Shown: positions 1-5,760, counted from the stretch's first letter. The stretch is 7,458 bases of DNA from Candidatus Saccharimonadota bacterium (GCA_029288515.1 JARIHB010000133.1:1-7458); one strand, 5' to 3'. Numbers and translations: made by a program. The notes: a model not told the origin generated them from the letters alone.

Positions 1-178
1 TGAGCGTCTCGTCGTCTTTGGGATGGAAACGCTCCAGTTTCTTCCAGTATTCAGCTATATACCGGCGTGCTGCCCGCATATCATCCGGATTAAGGTCCGG
101 GCTTTGCTTGAAAAAGTTAAACCGCAACCCGCCGCGGCTGCCTAACTGCTTTGCTTTGTCTTTCGCTTTATCTAACAT
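1..178 (-). CDS. Hypothetical protein, N-terminal fragment (runs off left edge)
   Basis: An open frame begins with ATG at 178 (minus) and stays open to the window edge, giving 59 residues that start MLDKAKDKAKQLG. It lies 11 bp after the TetR stop, and AAGAAG just before the ATG is a plausible ribosome binding site, so it is probably the third gene of the antiporter-TetR transcript. The visible part is charged: a Lys-rich first stretch, then GGLRFNFFKQSPDLNPDD, then a likely amphipathic helix (RAARRYIAEYWKKLERF). There is no signal peptide or membrane segment. I do not recognise the family. Co-transcription with an exporter and its repressor is the only functional hint. Confidence 0.65.
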   Translation of the reverse strand, partial: MLDKAKDKAKQLGSRGGLRFNFFKQSPDLNPDDMRAARRYIAEYWKKLERFHPKDDETL

Positions 179-189
179 CACTTCTTAGC

Positions 190-864
190 CTAGGATACCT
201 GCTTGGACGCGTCAAGGCGTACTTGTATACCATCCATGATTATGGCTAACGACCGCTCAAACTGTTTATCAAGCGCTTGCTGCATGTTGCGGTGGCCGCC
301 TGCAGTGTATGCAGCCATCAGGGTAGGATACTTCTCTGTAAAAGCTGCTATGATTGCCTCATCTTGTACCGGTGCTTGCTGCGTGCGCGGGTCAGCCTGC
401 TCTTCAAACACACACCCCAGCGTAAAACGCATCACTGCATATACGCTCGCCATAGCTAATTCCACCGTAAAGCCTTGGCCTACTAAATACGTGAGGGTGG
501 CCTCTCGGGCAGCCAGTGCTTGTTCTTGAACGGCCATATTGGCATGGGCGATCACCTGCGCGCCATCGCGGTAACGCATAAGCGTGTTGCGAGTGGCGTA
601 TGCGTTTCGTTCTAGCAGCGTACGCCAGCCGCTAACACCGGCCGTCTCTTGCGGCGGCATAATTGCGGCAGCCATAGCGTCGATCAGCTCTTGTTTATTC
701 TTAACGTGCCAGTACAGCGCCGCCGCCTGCACGTCCAGCCTGGCTGCCAGGCTGCGCACGGTCAGCTTGCTAAAACCTGCCTCGTTTAAGAGCTCCAAAG
801 CAGCAGTCACAATGTGCTCGCGGTGCAGTTTGCGACCCGACTCTGCCGGAGTACCGACGGCCAT
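190..864 (-). CDS. TetR-type transcriptional repressor with TetR_C-like ligand domain
   Basis: This 224-residue protein has an N-terminal TetR helix-turn-helix (about residues 13-62). The segment LTVRSLAARLDVQAAALYWH followed by VKNKQELIDA closely matches the DNA-binding region of classical tetracycline repressors, whose recognition helix precedes LYWHVKNK. The C-terminal part, with GFTVELAMAS and RFTLGCVFEEQAD (about residues 131-157), resembles the TetR_C effector-binding domain rather than the more divergent C-terminal domains. The ATG overlaps the antiporter stop (TAATG), and GGAGG sits 7 nt upstream inside the antiporter gene, so translation is probably coupled. The likely role is a drug-responsive repressor of the upstream antiporter promoter. 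Unlike classical tetR, which is usually divergent from its efflux gene, this one is downstream in the same operon, implying negative autoregulation. The ligand is unknown. Confidence 0.9.
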   Translation of the reverse strand: MAVGTPAESGRKLHREHIVTAALELLNEAGFSKLTVRSLAARLDVQAAALYWHVKNKQELIDAMAAAIMPPQETAGVSGWRTLLERNAYATRNTLMRYRDGAQVIAHANMAVQEQALAAREATLTYLVGQGFTVELAMASVYAVMRFTLGCVFEEQADPRTQQAPVQDEAIIAAFTEKYPTLMAAYTAGGHRNMQQALDKQFERSLAIIMDGIQVRLDASKQVS

Positions 865-2444
865 TAGACTGCCTCCGCAGTATCCTTGTCGTCACTGCCG
901 CGCAGCTTCATTTCCGGCAAGAACCAGGTAAGTACAAAGGCAACAGCAGTTACAACCGCAGCCGTCAGAAAAACCGTGTTAGTAGATTTGGTGAAGGCAT
1001 TAAATAACACATGCTGAGCCGACGGCGGTAGCTTGTGAATCGCGTCAGCGTTCAGTGTGCCGGTGGCACTGCCATGGCTGACAGCAGTGTGCAGGTTATG
1101 GGCCAGACGGTTCGACAGTAACGCTCCAAATGCCGCGCTGCCGATGGCCCCACCCAGCGAACGGAAGAATCCCACAGCCGCCGTACCAGCGCCCATCTCG
1201 CGGGGCGGAATCGCATTTTGGATTGCCAGCATCAGCACCTGCATTACCTGGCCCATACCCATACCCAACATGAACAAGTAGAGGCTTAGCTGCCATGATG
1301 GCGTATCCGTACGCAGCATACCCATCAAGGCCATAGCAATTGTCACTAATCCCATGCCCACAATAGGGAAAATTTTATATGTGCCGTGCTTCGCTATATA
1401 CCTGCCCACGACGATCGATACCGGAATCATGCCCAACGTCATTGGTATAAGGTGTAGTCCGGCCGATGTTGGACTCAAACCATTCACAATCTGGAAATAG
1501 AGCGAAATGTACACCAGCGAACCGAACAATGCCGCACCTACAATAAACAGCACGGGTAAGACAATACGCACCACCGCATTCTTAAATAAGTGGAGCGATA
1601 GTATCGGCTCTTCAGCTTTTGATTCGCGATACAAAAACGTACCCAGGAATATGACTGCGGCTGTTGCCAGACCCACAATTTGTGCGCTAAACCAGTCGTA
1701 TTGCTGGCCGCCCCACTCGGTTACCAGTAGTAGTGCCGATACACCGATAATCATTAGCAGCGCACCAAAGTAATCGATGTGGTGTTCGCGCTTAAACTTC
1801 GGCAGTTTTACGACACGTTCAATAACCAGCAAGGCTAAAATGCCAAGCGGAACATTAATATAAAATACCCAGCGCCACCCAGTGGTCAGCCCCAGAAGGT
1901 GATGTGGATCAGTTAGCCATCCACCCACTAGCGGCCCGAGCACGCTGCCTACGCCGAATACGATACCGAACAGACCGCTATACTTGCCGCGTTCACGCGG
2001 CGAAACCATATCACCCATAATCGCCATAGCCAGGCTCATTAAACCGCCGGCGCCCAAGCCCTGCAGGCCGCGGAACAGTATAAGGGCCGTAAGGTTGCCA
2101 GATAGGCCGCACAGCATCGAACCTATCAAGAACAAGACAATCGACACCATAAAAATTTTCTTTCGGCCGTACAGGTCCGACATCTTGCCATACAGCGGTT
2201 GACTAGCTGTTGACGTAAGCAGATATGACGTAATAACCCACGACAGATGTGACAATCCGTGCACAGGATCAAGCTCACGAACAATTGTCCATAACGCCGT
2301 ACTGACTACCGTTTGGTCCAGTACAGCCAGCAGCATAGCCAGCATCAAGCCGGACATAGCCAGCGTAATGTCGCGTTGACTCATTTTTGGCCGGGTAAAG
2401 CCACCGTCCACATCGGACGGTTCGGTTATAGCGGTGCTCGCCAT
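864..2444 (-). CDS. MFS drug:H+ antiporter, DHA2 (EmrB/QacA) family, 14 TM
   Basis: This 526-residue integral membrane protein has the length and repeated hydrophobic segments of the 14-TM DHA2 family, which exports lipophilic drugs and cations in exchange for protons. Visible motifs are the D1-type LDQTVVSTAL (about 42-51) in TM1, motif A GKMSDLYGRKKIF (86-98) in the TM2-TM3 loop, motif B RGLQGLGAGG (125-134) and the antiporter motif C GSVLGPLVGGWL (166-177). A short acidic tail follows the last TM. The ATG at 2444 is preceded by a near-perfect AGGAGGTG ribosome binding site. The stop overlaps the TetR start by one base, so the pair form an operon. A promoter with two palindromes lies just upstream. 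The substrate cannot be read from sequence; QacA- or EmrB-like multidrug export is the expectation. No accessory EmrA-like membrane fusion gene is present, consistent with a monoderm envelope. Confidence 0.95.
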   Translation of the reverse strand: MASTAITEPSDVDGGFTRPKMSQRDITLAMSGLMLAMLLAVLDQTVVSTALWTIVRELDPVHGLSHLSWVITSYLLTSTASQPLYGKMSDLYGRKKIFMVSIVLFLIGSMLCGLSGNLTALILFRGLQGLGAGGLMSLAMAIMGDMVSPRERGKYSGLFGIVFGVGSVLGPLVGGWLTDPHHLLGLTTGWRWVFYINVPLGILALLVIERVVKLPKFKREHHIDYFGALLMIIGVSALLLVTEWGGQQYDWFSAQIVGLATAAVIFLGTFLYRESKAEEPILSLHLFKNAVVRIVLPVLFIVGAALFGSLVYISLYFQIVNGLSPTSAGLHLIPMTLGMIPVSIVVGRYIAKHGTYKIFPIVGMGLVTIAMALMGMLRTDTPSWQLSLYLFMLGMGMGQVMQVLMLAIQNAIPPREMGAGTAAVGFFRSLGGAIGSAAFGALLSNRLAHNLHTAVSHGSATGTLNADAIHKLPPSAQHVLFNAFTKSTNTVFLTAAVVTAVAFVLTWFLPEMKLRGSDDKDTAEAV

Positions 2445-2456
2445 ACACCTCCTAAC

Positions 2457-2469
2457 TTAACATTGTTAA
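2457..2469. repeat. Perfect palindrome TTAACA-T-TGTTAA in the antiporter leader
   Basis: Six-base arms flank a single central T, between the predicted transcription start and the ribosome binding site of the antiporter gene. It is a plausible second repressor site just downstream of the promoter. It is AT-rich and could be fortuitous. Which regulator (TetR or HxlR) would bind is not evident. Confidence 0.35.
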
Positions 2470-2484
2470 ATAAATATACGCACC

Positions 2485-2513
2485 ACTGTACGCCGTTAAC
2501 TTACGGCTGTCAA
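2485..2513 (-). promoter_or_regulatory. Predicted sigma70-type promoter of the antiporter-TetR operon
   Basis: On the minus strand a perfect -35 TTGACA (2508-2513) is followed after exactly 17 bp by TACAGT (2485-2490, 4 of 6 matches to the -10 consensus). The -35 directly abuts the HxlR stop codon, so the antiporter operon has its own promoter despite lying only 69 bp behind a co-directional gene. Transcription would start near 2478, leaving a leader of about 35 nt. Confidence 0.6.
2492..2507. promoter_or_regulatory. Candidate operator between -35 and -10 of the antiporter promoter
   Basis: GCCGTTAACTTACGGC has 5-bp perfect arms (GCCGT/ACGGC) around a 6-bp AT-rich centre and almost exactly fills the 17-bp promoter spacer. 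Operators of TetR-family repressors are commonly short palindromes of this size in this position. The downstream TetR gene makes autoregulation through this site the simplest reading. This is inferred from position and symmetry only. Confidence 0.45.
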
Positions 2514-2855
2514 TCAAGCATCGTACTTTTCGCACCACTGAGCCATGGACTGCAGGACGGGCATGAGATCCTTACCTTTTTGCAGAAGCTCATATTCTAC
2601 GCGTGGCGGCGCTTCGGCGTATTGAGTCTTGCGCACAACCTCACGTTCCGCCAGAAACTCTAGGCGCTGCGAAAGCGTACGTGGGCCGATACCCAAGCTA
2701 TGCTCAAGTTCAGTAAACCGGCGTGGGCCATTTGACAGCTCCAGCACAATAAGGCTCGTCCACTTATCGCCCAATATTTTGACGGCAAAGGCAATACTCG
2801 AACACTGTAATGTGCAGGGTGATTCTTCAACTGACGGTTCTGCGGCTGCTTCCAT
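2514..2855 (-). CDS. HxlR-family winged-helix transcriptional regulator
   Basis: The protein has 113 residues from the ATG at 2855. An in-frame TTG at 2873 would add six residues, but neither start has a ribosome binding site, and a TATAAT placed just upstream favours the ATG on a nearly leaderless message. The body is typical HxlR: VKILGDKWTSLIVLELSNGP (about 27-46), then RRFTELEHSLGIGPRTLSQR with the recognition helix, then the wing around PPRVEYELLQKGKDL. Cysteines at about 14 and 18 precede the first helix, and a third lies near residue 108. Related HxlR proteins such as YodB sense quinones or diamide through an N-terminal cysteine, so redox or electrophile sensing is plausible here. The gene is divergent from the LUD gene, with inverted repeats between them, and co-directional with the antiporter behind it. 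Confidence 0.88.
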   Translation of the reverse strand: MEAAAEPSVEESPCTLQCSSIAFAVKILGDKWTSLIVLELSNGPRRFTELEHSLGIGPRTLSQRLEFLAEREVVRKTQYAEAPPRVEYELLQKGKDLMPVLQSMAQWCEKYDA

Positions 2856-2864
2856 ACTGTTGTA

Positions 2865-2870
2865 ATTATA
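2865..2870 (-). promoter_or_regulatory. -10 element of the HxlR gene (TATAAT)
   Basis: A perfect TATAAT lies on the minus strand with its end 9 nt before the ATG at 2855. Transcription starting 6-8 nt further on would give a leader of only about 0-3 nt. No good -35 is seen at 16-18 bp. The box overlaps the inverted repeat 2867-2889. Confidence 0.5.
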
Positions 2871-2889
2871 CAATACTTTACATTGTATA
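2867..2889. promoter_or_regulatory. Inverted repeat TATACAAT-N7-ATTGTATA, candidate HxlR operator
   Basis: Perfect 8-bp arms with a 7-bp spacer overlap the HxlR -10 box, so binding here would block its own promoter. HxlR dimers bind AT-rich inverted repeats in such divergent gaps. A similar but not identical inverted repeat lies at 2911-2931. Confidence 0.5.
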
Positions 2890-2900
2890 GTGACTATGCC

Positions 2901-2931
2901 ATACTGAGTATTACTATACTTTATATAGTAA
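2901..2931. promoter_or_regulatory. Second palindrome cluster before the LUD gene
   Basis: TTACTATA-N5-TATAGTAA (arms 2911-2918 and 2924-2931) is a perfect 8-bp inverted repeat, immediately preceded by the palindrome ATACT-G-AGTAT (2901-2911). With one bulged base the larger repeat extends outward to GTATT/AATAC. TATACT (2915-2920) and TATAGT (2924-2929) within it are the best -10 candidates for the LUD gene, so a bound repressor would block its transcription. No convincing -35 is present. Confidence 0.5.
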
Positions 2932-2962
2932 ATACACTAAACCACCAAAATAAGGAGTTCTC

Positions 2963-3574
2963 ATGGCACAATACACCACCGTTGCAGACGATGCGACCAT
3001 CGAAAAAACGAAGCAAGCCCTTGAAGCCAATGGCTTTACAGTAACAGTGGCCGCAACCGGCGATGAGGCTCAAAAAGCCGCCCTAGCGCTTATCCCAAAA
3101 GGTGCCGAGGTGATGACCATGACTTCTAAAACACTGTCGACGCTCGGCATCGACAAAGTACTGAACGAGTCAGGCGAATATGACGCCGTCCGTCCTAAGC
3201 TCCAGGCATTGTATGGTGATGCATCTAAAAAGCGCCAAGCCCGTAAGCTCGGCACCGCTCCTGACTATGCCATCGGCAGCGTACACGCCGTCACTCAAGA
3301 CGGCCACGTACTGATCGCGTCCGCCACCGGCAGTCAGCTGCCGGCATACATATACGGCGCAGGCGCTGTCATATGGATAGTAGGCGCCCAAAAAATCGTA
3401 GCCGGCCGTGCTGCAGCCAGAGACCGCCTCCGCCAACATGTCTTCCCCCTTGAGGACGCTCGGGCGCACGCAGCGTACGGCTCTGGCAGCAGTATTAACT
3501 ACGAGGTGCTATACAACAAAGACCCGGTTCATCGCGCCACCATCATATTAGTAAAGGAAGCGCTCGGTTTTTAA
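2963..3574 (+). CDS. Stand-alone LUD-domain protein (LutC/YkgG-like)
   Basis: This 203-residue soluble protein matches the LUD fold. It has an N-terminal helical start (ATIEKTKQALEANGF), then a Rossmann-like core with GAEVMTMTSKTLSTLGID (about 48-64), DYAIGSVHAVTQDGHVLIAS (101-120) and ATGSQLPAYIYGAGAVIWIV followed by GAQKIV (121-146), typical of LutC/YkgG. LutC acts with the Fe-S proteins LutA and LutB in lactate oxidation. Neither partner is in the window and no CxxC iron-sulfur motif is visible, so lactate oxidation cannot be assumed. The ATG has AAGGAG 5 nt upstream. The gene is divergent from HxlR and has candidate operators over its promoter, suggesting stress-inducible expression. The exact substrate or partner is unknown. 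Confidence 0.88.
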   Translation: MAQYTTVADDATIEKTKQALEANGFTVTVAATGDEAQKAALALIPKGAEVMTMTSKTLSTLGIDKVLNESGEYDAVRPKLQALYGDASKKRQARKLGTAPDYAIGSVHAVTQDGHVLIASATGSQLPAYIYGAGAVIWIVGAQKIVAGRAAARDRLRQHVFPLEDARAHAAYGSGSSINYEVLYNKDPVHRATIILVKEALGF

Positions 3575-3598
3575 CTGCGGAGTGAATTAATTTACTGC

Positions 3599-3672
3599 GG
3601 CTGATAGTGAGCTACCGTATAGTGTAGCAAAGGTATACTCTGTTACCGGGTATACCATCGCCATTATCAGCC
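3599..3672 (+). other. Possible three-way-junction RNA fold downstream of the LUD gene
   Basis: A closing stem GGCTGATAGTG (3599-3609) pairs with CATTATCAGCC (3662-3672), with one G-U pair. Inside it are two hairpins: GCTAC/GTAGC (3611-3615 with 3624-3628, 8-nt loop) and GGTATAC/GTATACC (3632-3638 with 3650-3656, 11-nt loop). A terminator begins 3 nt later. The nested arrangement looks like a discrete structured RNA: a 3' UTR element, a small RNA, or a leader of the next gene. It matches no riboswitch I can name, and no antiterminator pairing with the terminator arm is evident. An ACTGCGG direct repeat (3574-3580, 3594-3600) lies at its 5' edge. Confidence 0.35.
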
Positions 3673-3674
3673 CG

Positions 3675-3710
3675 AAAGGAGCGGCATGCCCACCCGTGCC
3701 GCTCCTTTTT
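3675..3710 (+). terminator. Strong Rho-independent terminator
   Basis: AAAGGAGCGGCA (3675-3686) pairs perfectly with TGCCGCTCCTTT (3697-3708) across a 10-nt loop, and the run of T continues to 3710. The GC-rich stem plus U-tract is a textbook intrinsic terminator. It ends transcripts from the LUD gene or from the folded element before it. Confidence 0.88.
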
Positions 3711-3730
3711 AAGTCCTGAGCCACTTCCGC

Positions 3731-3736
3731 TATACT
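3731..3736 (+). promoter_or_regulatory. -10 element of the His-rich protein gene (TATACT)
   Basis: TATACT (5 of 6 matches) lies 21 bp downstream of the terminator and 23 bp before the ATG, with a short leader containing AGGAGG. The -35 position falls in the terminator T-tract and is weak. The terminator makes an own promoter likely. Confidence 0.45.
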
Positions 3737-3759
3737 ACAGCCATAAGCTAGGAGGATTC

Positions 3760-4380
3760 ATGAAGCTACCAACAATGCACCTACAAGCCCGCACAGTCGT
3801 TGTCGGCGTTGCAGGGGTGGCAGTGGGTGCGTTGCTTGTTTTAGGAATCCGGTTTATGACCTACAATCCCGAACAAATTCACTACCACGCCAATTTTGCT
3901 GTGTATATAAACGGCAAGCGCGAACAGTTTAAATCGCCGATGTATTACGAAGAGGTCAGCGGCTCCTGTACACTCGGCAAAGACGTTACACCTGCACAAC
4001 GTGTACACATGCACGATGAAGTTAACGACGTTGTGCATGTACATGACCATGGAGTCACCTGGGGTGATCTATTTATGAACATCGGATGGGCGGTCGGCCC
4101 GGACTTTATCAAAACTGCCGACGGACTGCTTCAGGCGGACAACGCGCACCGTATCACCTACATGGTTAATGGTCATGCTGTATCCGACGTCAGCACAGAG
4201 GTTATCCGCGACCAGGACCGCCTGCTGGTAGACTACAGCGATGCCGGCGACAAAACACTCACCAAAGAAATGAATAGTGTCGCCCACAGCGCTCACCACT
4301 ATGATATAAGTCAAGACCCGGCAGCCTGCCTTGGCAATGCCAAGCCAACGTGGAAGGATCGCCTTAAGCACCTGCTATAG
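3760..4380 (+). CDS. Membrane-anchored His-rich extracytoplasmic protein, putative metal binding
   Basis: This 206-residue protein has one N-terminal membrane segment (about 12-31, VVVGVAGVAVGALLVLGI) and no evident cleavage site, so it is predicted to be an anchored protein facing outside. The outer part carries histidine clusters: HYH (41-43), HMHD (83-86), HVHDHG (93-98) and HSAHH (176-180). The block HMHDEVNDVVHVHDHGVTWG followed by DLF resembles the HxHD...IHVE...LGDFF pattern I recall from conserved hypothetical secreted proteins of bacteria and archaea, which suggests a metal site (copper, zinc or similar). Cys70 and Cys190 could form a disulfide. The ATG follows AGGAGG by 4 nt. It appears monocistronic, between a terminator and a convergent helicase gene. 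Function is not established. Confidence 0.85.
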   Translation: MKLPTMHLQARTVVVGVAGVAVGALLVLGIRFMTYNPEQIHYHANFAVYINGKREQFKSPMYYEEVSGSCTLGKDVTPAQRVHMHDEVNDVVHVHDHGVTWGDLFMNIGWAVGPDFIKTADGLLQADNAHRITYMVNGHAVSDVSTEVIRDQDRLLVDYSDAGDKTLTKEMNSVAHSAHHYDISQDPAACLGNAKPTWKDRLKHLL

Positions 4381-4381
4381 C

Positions 4382-4409
4382 AAATGCCCGGCGTATCAGC
4401 CGGGCATTT
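4382..4409. terminator. Hairpin terminator shared by convergent genes
   Basis: AAATGCCCGGC (4382-4392) pairs perfectly over 11 bp with GCCGGGCATTT (4399-4409) across a 6-nt loop. It starts one base after the His-rich gene's stop and 13 bp from the helicase stop. A-runs on one side and T-runs on the other let it work in both directions, though the U-tracts are only 3 nt. Confidence 0.75.
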
Positions 4410-4422
4410 CGCTACGTAGCAC

Positions 4423-5631
4423 CTACCGTTCGTCCGTTACGAACGTCAATGCATACCCGATGTTGCCGGCGCGGCCGGCGCGGCCAATACGGTGCACATA
4501 CGTTTCGTAATTCTGCGGCGTAGAGTAATTAATAACGTGTGATACGTCTTTTACGTCAATACCGCGGGCAGCGACGTCGGTTGCCACCAGGATTGTTACT
4601 TCATTCTTCTTAAAACGATTAAGCGCACGCTGACGCTGGCCCTGAGTCTTGCCACCATGGATATCGTCGGCCTTAAAACCCCGGCTCTGCAATTCTTTAC
4701 TCAGACGTTCTACGGCGCGCTGCGTGTCATCAAAGACGATCGCCTTGCTGACCCCCGGTTGTATAAGGATATCGTGCAGCTGGCCTATCTTATCGTATAC
4801 GGTTTCGTAGCACACGATATCCTGGTGCACGTTATCGGTTGTATCGCCGGTCTTGACCGAGATAGTCGTTGGGTCACTGGCAAAAAAGTCAATCAAATCA
4901 CGCACCTTACGATCTAACGTTGCCGAGAAAAAGAACGACTGGCGATCACTACGCAATCGGCCCAAGATGTCGCTCACATCTTCCACGAACCCCATGTCCA
5001 ACATGCGGTCCACTTCATCCAGTACCACGATATTAAAATCGGAAAGATCAAGCGACCCGCGCTCCAAATGATCCTTAATACGGCCAGGGGTACCAATCAC
5101 AATTTGCGGCTGGGCACGCAAATCGCGCAGTTGAGGGTTCATATTAGCGCCGCCGATCAGCAACGCACCATATAAGCTAGTCCCCTTGCCTACCTGCTTA
5201 CACTCCTGTTCAATCTGTTGGGCAAGCTCACGGGTAGGCGCAATTATTAAGGCACGTGCTTGCGGATCGGTTACCAGGCGGTGCAGTACGGGCACGGCAA
5301 AGGCGATTGTTTTGCCAGTTCCAGTGTTAGCGATACCGATAATATCCTCGCCAGCCAAACCGGCAGGGATTGCCTGGTCCTGGATAGGTGATGGCATCTC
5401 AAAGCCCATACGTGCGATATTCTGCTGCAGAAACTCGTGCATCGGAAAATCAGCGAAGCAATGCGTTGCTTCGTAGGTTGCTTCTTCTACCGGTGAAGCC
5501 GTTTTTACGAAACGGGAAGGGTGAATGTAATCCTTCTTTGGGCCACGCTTTTGGCCTGAACGACGGCCACTGCCATACGATTGGCGGGGCTTACCGGCGC
5601 TGCGGCGTGATGAGTACATAGTATAAGACAT
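4423..5631 (-). CDS. DEAD-box family ATP-dependent RNA helicase (DEVD variant)
   Basis: This 402-residue superfamily 2 RNA helicase carries a full motif set: Q motif SPIQ (81-84), I ANTGTGKT (101-108), Ia PTREL (132-136), Ib TPGR (181-184), II DEVD (205-208) in place of DEAD, III SAT (236-238), V ATDVAARGID (350-359) and VI HRIGRAGR (380-387). It should unwind short RNA duplexes using ATP, in ribosome assembly or mRNA turnover. A basic, Ser/Gly/Arg-rich N-terminal extension (about 1-43) may bind RNA. The protein stops 15 residues after motif VI, so there is no C-terminal accessory domain as in DeaD, SrmB or DbpA. The ATG at 5631 follows AAGGA by 8 nt. The mRNA leader holds a long hairpin that reaches the ribosome binding site. 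Confidence 0.95.
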   Translation of the reverse strand: MSYTMYSSRRSAGKPRQSYGSGRRSGQKRGPKKDYIHPSRFVKTASPVEEATYEATHCFADFPMHEFLQQNIARMGFEMPSPIQDQAIPAGLAGEDIIGIANTGTGKTIAFAVPVLHRLVTDPQARALIIAPTRELAQQIEQECKQVGKGTSLYGALLIGGANMNPQLRDLRAQPQIVIGTPGRIKDHLERGSLDLSDFNIVVLDEVDRMLDMGFVEDVSDILGRLRSDRQSFFFSATLDRKVRDLIDFFASDPTTISVKTGDTTDNVHQDIVCYETVYDKIGQLHDILIQPGVSKAIVFDDTQRAVERLSKELQSRGFKADDIHGGKTQGQRQRALNRFKKNEVTILVATDVAARGIDVKDVSHVINYSTPQNYETYVHRIGRAGRAGNIGYALTFVTDER

Positions 5632-5642
5632 ATAAGGAATCC

Positions 5643-5703
5643 TTTTGTTTAGATAATTACTCGAATTGTCACCAATGAAATCGAGTAATACTTCCTAAAC
5701 AAA
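5643..5703 (-). promoter_or_regulatory. Long nested hairpin in the helicase mRNA leader
   Basis: Three collinear perfect stems nest: TTTGTTTAG/CTAAACAAA (5644-5652 with 5695-5703), ATTACTCGA/TCGAGTAAT (5656-5664 with 5681-5689) and ATTG/CAAT (5665-5668 with 5673-5676, 4-nt loop). That is 22 paired bases with small internal loops. In the minus-strand transcript the last paired A residues belong to the AAAGGA ribosome binding site. No U-tract follows on either strand, so it is not an intrinsic terminator. A translational or stability control element is the likely meaning. Confidence 0.6.
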
Positions 5704-5731
5704 CCCGGATTCATCAAAACAATGTTCTTAT

Positions 5732-5760
5732 ATACTAACACGGAATCGTATTATGGTCAA
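5732..5760 (-). promoter_or_regulatory. Predicted promoter of the helicase gene
   Basis: On the minus strand TTGACC (5755-5760) and TAGTAT (5732-5737) are separated by 17 bp. The predicted start near 5725 would give a leader of about 95 nt containing the entire hairpin 5643-5703. The -10 matches only 4 of 6 bases, so this is a moderate call. Confidence 0.45.

Noticed and set aside
2313..2663. Plus-strand open frame across the antiporter N-terminus, the intergenic gap and the HxlR C-terminus
   Set aside because: It spans a promoter region and two well-supported minus-strand genes, and its product resembles no protein domain.
2963..3574. Naming the LUD gene lutC and assigning lactate oxidation
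   Set aside because: LutA and LutB are absent from the window and stand-alone LUD proteins have diverse or unknown roles.
3599..3710. Classifying the structured region as a known riboswitch
   Set aside because: No conserved aptamer core I recognise is present, and no alternative pairing that would disrupt the terminator is visible.
4455..4490. GC-rich tandem repeat (ggccggcgcggcc) in the helicase gene
   Set aside because: It encodes the repeated Arg-Ala-Gly of motif VI (GRAGRAG) and is explained by the protein sequence.
5643..5703. Reading the helicase leader hairpin as an intrinsic terminator
   Set aside because: Neither strand has a U-tract after the stem; the flanking sequence is A/C-rich on both sides.
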